DNA of 8,565 bases from Clostridiaceae bacterium (GTDB taxonomy: Bacteria > Bacillota > Clostridia > Lutisporales > Lutisporaceae), in NCBI GenBank assembly GCA_028697435.1, contig JAQVFD010000072.1, positions 1 to 8,565 on the forward strand. Direction: 5' to 3'. Positions 7,056-8,565 of this stretch are shown here, one piece after another (the first letter of the stretch is position 1; every line of letters starts with the position of its first letter). The notes beneath the pieces were generated by a model. It did no database searches and was not told the origin of the DNA. It saw only the letters and a list, made by a program, of their open reading frames with translations. Made by a program: the position numbers and the translations under genes.

Positions 7056-8414
7056 CTATTCTTCAAACACAATAACGGCTTCCTTTGTACTGTTGATCCA
7101 GTCTACCTTACAGTTTAGGTTTTCTGCTGCAAATCTTACCGGTACAAAGGTTCTTCCATTCTTAGATACAGGGGCTACATCCATTTTTTGGCTGACACCG
7201 TTTATTTTTATATCTGTTTTATCCAGCCACATTTCGACCACACTTCCTCTGGCTGTCAGTGTTATTTTCCGGGTTCCTTGCTCCCAGCCTATGGTACCTC
7301 CCATGGCTTCTACAACAGCACGAATTGGTACCATTGTTCTTCCCGCTATGGTCATGGGTGAAGTGCTGCGTCCGGGATCGACTTCCTGGCTTACTCCATC
7401 CACACTCATATTCGGGTTGTCCAACTTAAGCATGATGAAGTGCTTATAGATGCCTGGTTTGTAAACCTTGCTGCCTGTTGTTACAGTATATGTGGCAATT
7501 GTAGCACCCAGTTTTTCATCTATTCCTTCGAAGGGCTTTGCTTCTGCAAGTACAGGCTTTATAGTATAATAGTAAGTTGTATTCGGCTCAACATTTACAT
7601 CAGCATATGCAGTACCGGTGATATAGAAATCAGTGACAGAAATCCCCAAGCCACTCTTGGAGGTTGACCTGAAGAGTCTGTATCCGAGACCATTTGCCGG
7701 TTGCCACATTATTCTTGAACCGGATTCAAAGGCTTCTGCACTGCCCCCTGCAGAAGTAGCTGCAGAAGCCGCAGGAGTCGCAGGTGCTGCAGGAGTTGTC
7801 GGTGCCGGAATAACTTCAGTTATACGTTTGCCACCTTCCCATTCACCCCAGCTTCCTTCCGAACCATAACGCCACTTGCCTGTAAAACTCTTGCCGTCAG
7901 CGGACATTGTAAGCTCCATATCACCTGCATCATTTGGAGGTGAATAAGAGGGGGATTCAGACCATGTACCGGTGAAGACTTCACCGGAAACAGTTCCGTT
8001 TAATCTACCTTCATCATGAGTATATGTGCCTGTGATTGAAGCACCATTTTGGTTAATTACCATTTCACCCCAGTTACTGTCCCATTTCCCTGCCCAAGAG
8101 TAGGTACCAAGGTTTATGGTTCCCGATGGTGTTGAGGTTGAAGCGGAGGATATCTGTTTCCACTCGTAGGTATACCTTACACCTACGGAACCCGGTGAGC
8201 CCGCATATACTCCCACATAAAGAGCATGTTTATCTCCCGGTGATCCTCCCCCTATAAAGTTCAGGGTCATATTTGCCGCAAAGGATTGTTGCGCTTGTGC
8301 ATCTTGATTGTAGCCGATACCTGCATATTTTGCTGCAGTACCGTCGGCATAGGTTATTTTAGCAATTACCTTGCTGGCTGTGGCAGTTCCGATACCCAAA
8401 TCTTCAGTATCCAT
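7056..8414 (-). CDS. Secreted/surface multidomain protein with Trp/Gly-rich module, Fn3-like domain and stalk ('copper amine oxidase N-terminal') domain; 3' part of a frameshifted gene
   Basis: The 452 residues visible in this frame hold four parts. Residues 1-90 look like the end of a beta-sandwich domain that starts in the fragment upstream. Residues 98-196 are a Trp/Gly-rich beta module with the recurring pattern G(K/T)W or TGTY (AGKW, TGTY, TGTW, TGKW, WGEW). A Pro/Ala linker follows (201-228). Residues 230-316 resemble a fibronectin type III domain, with VEPNTTYYYTIKPV. Residues 327-452 are a duplicated stalk domain with GRTMVPIRAVVEAMGG (358-373) and GRTFVPVRFAAENL (419-432); despite the family name there is no amine oxidase catalytic part. 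The first Met (8414) has no ribosome binding site, and the frame is open upstream only to 8474, so it is not a true start. Probably secreted, although the signal peptide would lie outside the window. Role unknown; wall or polysaccharide binding is inference. Confidence 0.8.
   Translation of the reverse strand: MDTEDLGIGTATASKVIAKITYADGTAAKYAGIGYNQDAQAQQSFAANMTLNFIGGGSPGDKHALYVGVYAGSPGSVGVRYTYEWKQISSASTSTPSGTINLGTYSWAGKWDSNWGEMVINQNGASITGTYTHDEGRLNGTVSGEVFTGTWSESPSYSPPNDAGDMELTMSADGKSFTGKWRYGSEGSWGEWEGGKRITEVIPAPTTPAAPATPAASAATSAGGSAEAFESGSRIMWQPANGLGYRLFRSTSKSGLGISVTDFYITGTAYADVNVEPNTTYYYTIKPVLAEAKPFEGIDEKLGATIATYTVTTGSKVYKPGIYKHFIMLKLDNPNMSVDGVSQEVDPGRSTSPMTIAGRTMVPIRAVVEAMGGTIGWEQGTRKITLTARGSVVEMWLDKTDIKINGVSQKMDVAPVSKNGRTFVPVRFAAENLNCKVDWINSTKEAVIVFEE
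7059..7436 (-). other. Duplicated stalk domain (copper amine oxidase N-terminal type) within the surface protein
   Basis: Two copies of about 55 residues follow each other. The first runs from NMSVDGVSQEVDP through GRTMVPIRAVVEAMGGTIGW to KITLT. The second runs from DIKINGVSQKMDV through GRTFVPVRFAAENLNCKVDW to AVIVF. The shared core is xxGVSQxxD ... GRTxVPxR. Such domains are common at the ends of secreted clostridial proteins. Confidence 0.85.
7731..7817 (-). other. Pro/Ala-rich linker in the surface protein
   Basis: About 29 residues, mainly Ala, Pro, Thr, Ser and Gly, join the Trp/Gly-rich module to the Fn3-like domain. At DNA level the stretch is rich in GCAG and carries three CTGCAG sites (7748, 7760, 7787). 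This is the usual composition of a flexible linker in secreted multidomain proteins. Confidence 0.7.
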
Positions 8415-8565
8415 ATGAAAGTAAGGACTAATCCAATGTTGTAATTTCCGTTCCTGTTGCTGATTACATTTTGTTCAAGCTTCAGGGTTACTGTTTCATT
8501 TGGCATTATGGTGCTTGGAGGATTGCTCCAGGTATATATTGCATGCATATCGGTTGGGTTATCAT
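8366..8565 (-). CDS. 5' part of the same surface-protein gene, in a different frame; runs off the right edge
   Basis: The frame is open from the window edge down to a stop at 8366-8368. Its first residues, DNPTDMHAIYTWSNPPSTI, precede NETVTLKLEQNV and then NRNGNYNIGLVLTF, which ends near 8417. This reads like a normal extracellular beta-sandwich (alternating polar and apolar residues, Asn rich). After that the frame turns into an unlikely run, IWILKIWVSELPQPAR, while the next frame takes over with HMDTEDLGIGTATASK. The two halves therefore join as one protein through a -1 shift, that is, one missing base. The Met at 8548 is internal, with open frame on both sides. Whether the gene is truly broken, shifted in translation, or wrongly sequenced cannot be told here. 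Confidence 0.7.
   Translation of the reverse strand, partial: DNPTDMHAIYTWSNPPSTIMPNETVTLKLEQNVISNRNGNYNIGLVLTFIWILKIWVSELPQPAR

Noticed and set aside
7035..7080. Possible - strand promoter (TTGTGT, 17 bases, TATTAA) before the membrane pair
   Set aside because: The match is weak, the area is A+T rich, and the transcript would have to pass the 7006-7034 hairpin at once. Not strong enough to list.
7059..7436. A true copper amine oxidase
   Set aside because: Only the small N-terminal-type stalk repeat is present. The catalytic domain with topaquinone Tyr and copper-binding His residues is absent.
8405..8474. Programmed -1 ribosomal frameshift
   Set aside because: No X XXY YYZ slippery heptamer in the proper frame near the crossover. 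The CAAAATG run (near 8470) would give an implausible protein between there and 8417.

Overview
The window looks like a piece of a Firmicutes chromosome, probably a clostridium of the Acetivibrio/Ruminiclostridium type. The signs are moderate A+T content, strong AGGAGG-type ribosome binding sites, the long FGAM synthase with a fused amidotransferase, and a secreted protein ending in a 'copper amine oxidase N-terminal' (stalk) domain. The lineage is inferred; no rRNA or other taxonomic marker is present.

Positions 1-5902 (+ strand) hold six tightly packed de novo purine genes: the 3' end of a large purL (FGAM synthase, glutaminase domain only), purE, purM, purN, purH and purD. Gaps are 31, 33, -13 (overlap), 7 and 57 bases, so this is almost certainly one transcript. 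Together the products make FGAM from FGAR (PurL), close the imidazole ring (PurM), carboxylate it (PurE, class I, which normally needs PurK), supply GAR and FGAR (PurD, PurN), and finish with the last two steps to IMP (PurH). purF, purC, purB and purK are not in the window. The operon ends at a clear rho-independent terminator (5947-5978). Between the purD stop codon and that terminator lie a small inverted repeat and a degenerate 7-bp tandem repeat.

Positions 5970-8565 hold genes on the - strand, converging on the purine operon. In transcription order they are: a secreted or surface multidomain protein that runs off the right edge and is split by an apparent -1 frameshift near 8417; a strong GC-rich hairpin (7006-7034); and two tightly coupled genes for small membrane proteins of unknown function (190 and 145 aa). 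The last codons of the 145-aa gene are encoded by the antisense of the purD terminator T-tract.

No RNA genes, CRISPR arrays, insertion sequences or obvious prophage parts were seen. The purine part is ordinary. What merits a second look is the - strand part: the frameshifted surface protein with a Trp/Gly-rich module, the unknown membrane pair, and the small repeats after purD. I found no convincing evidence of a new defence or mobile system.
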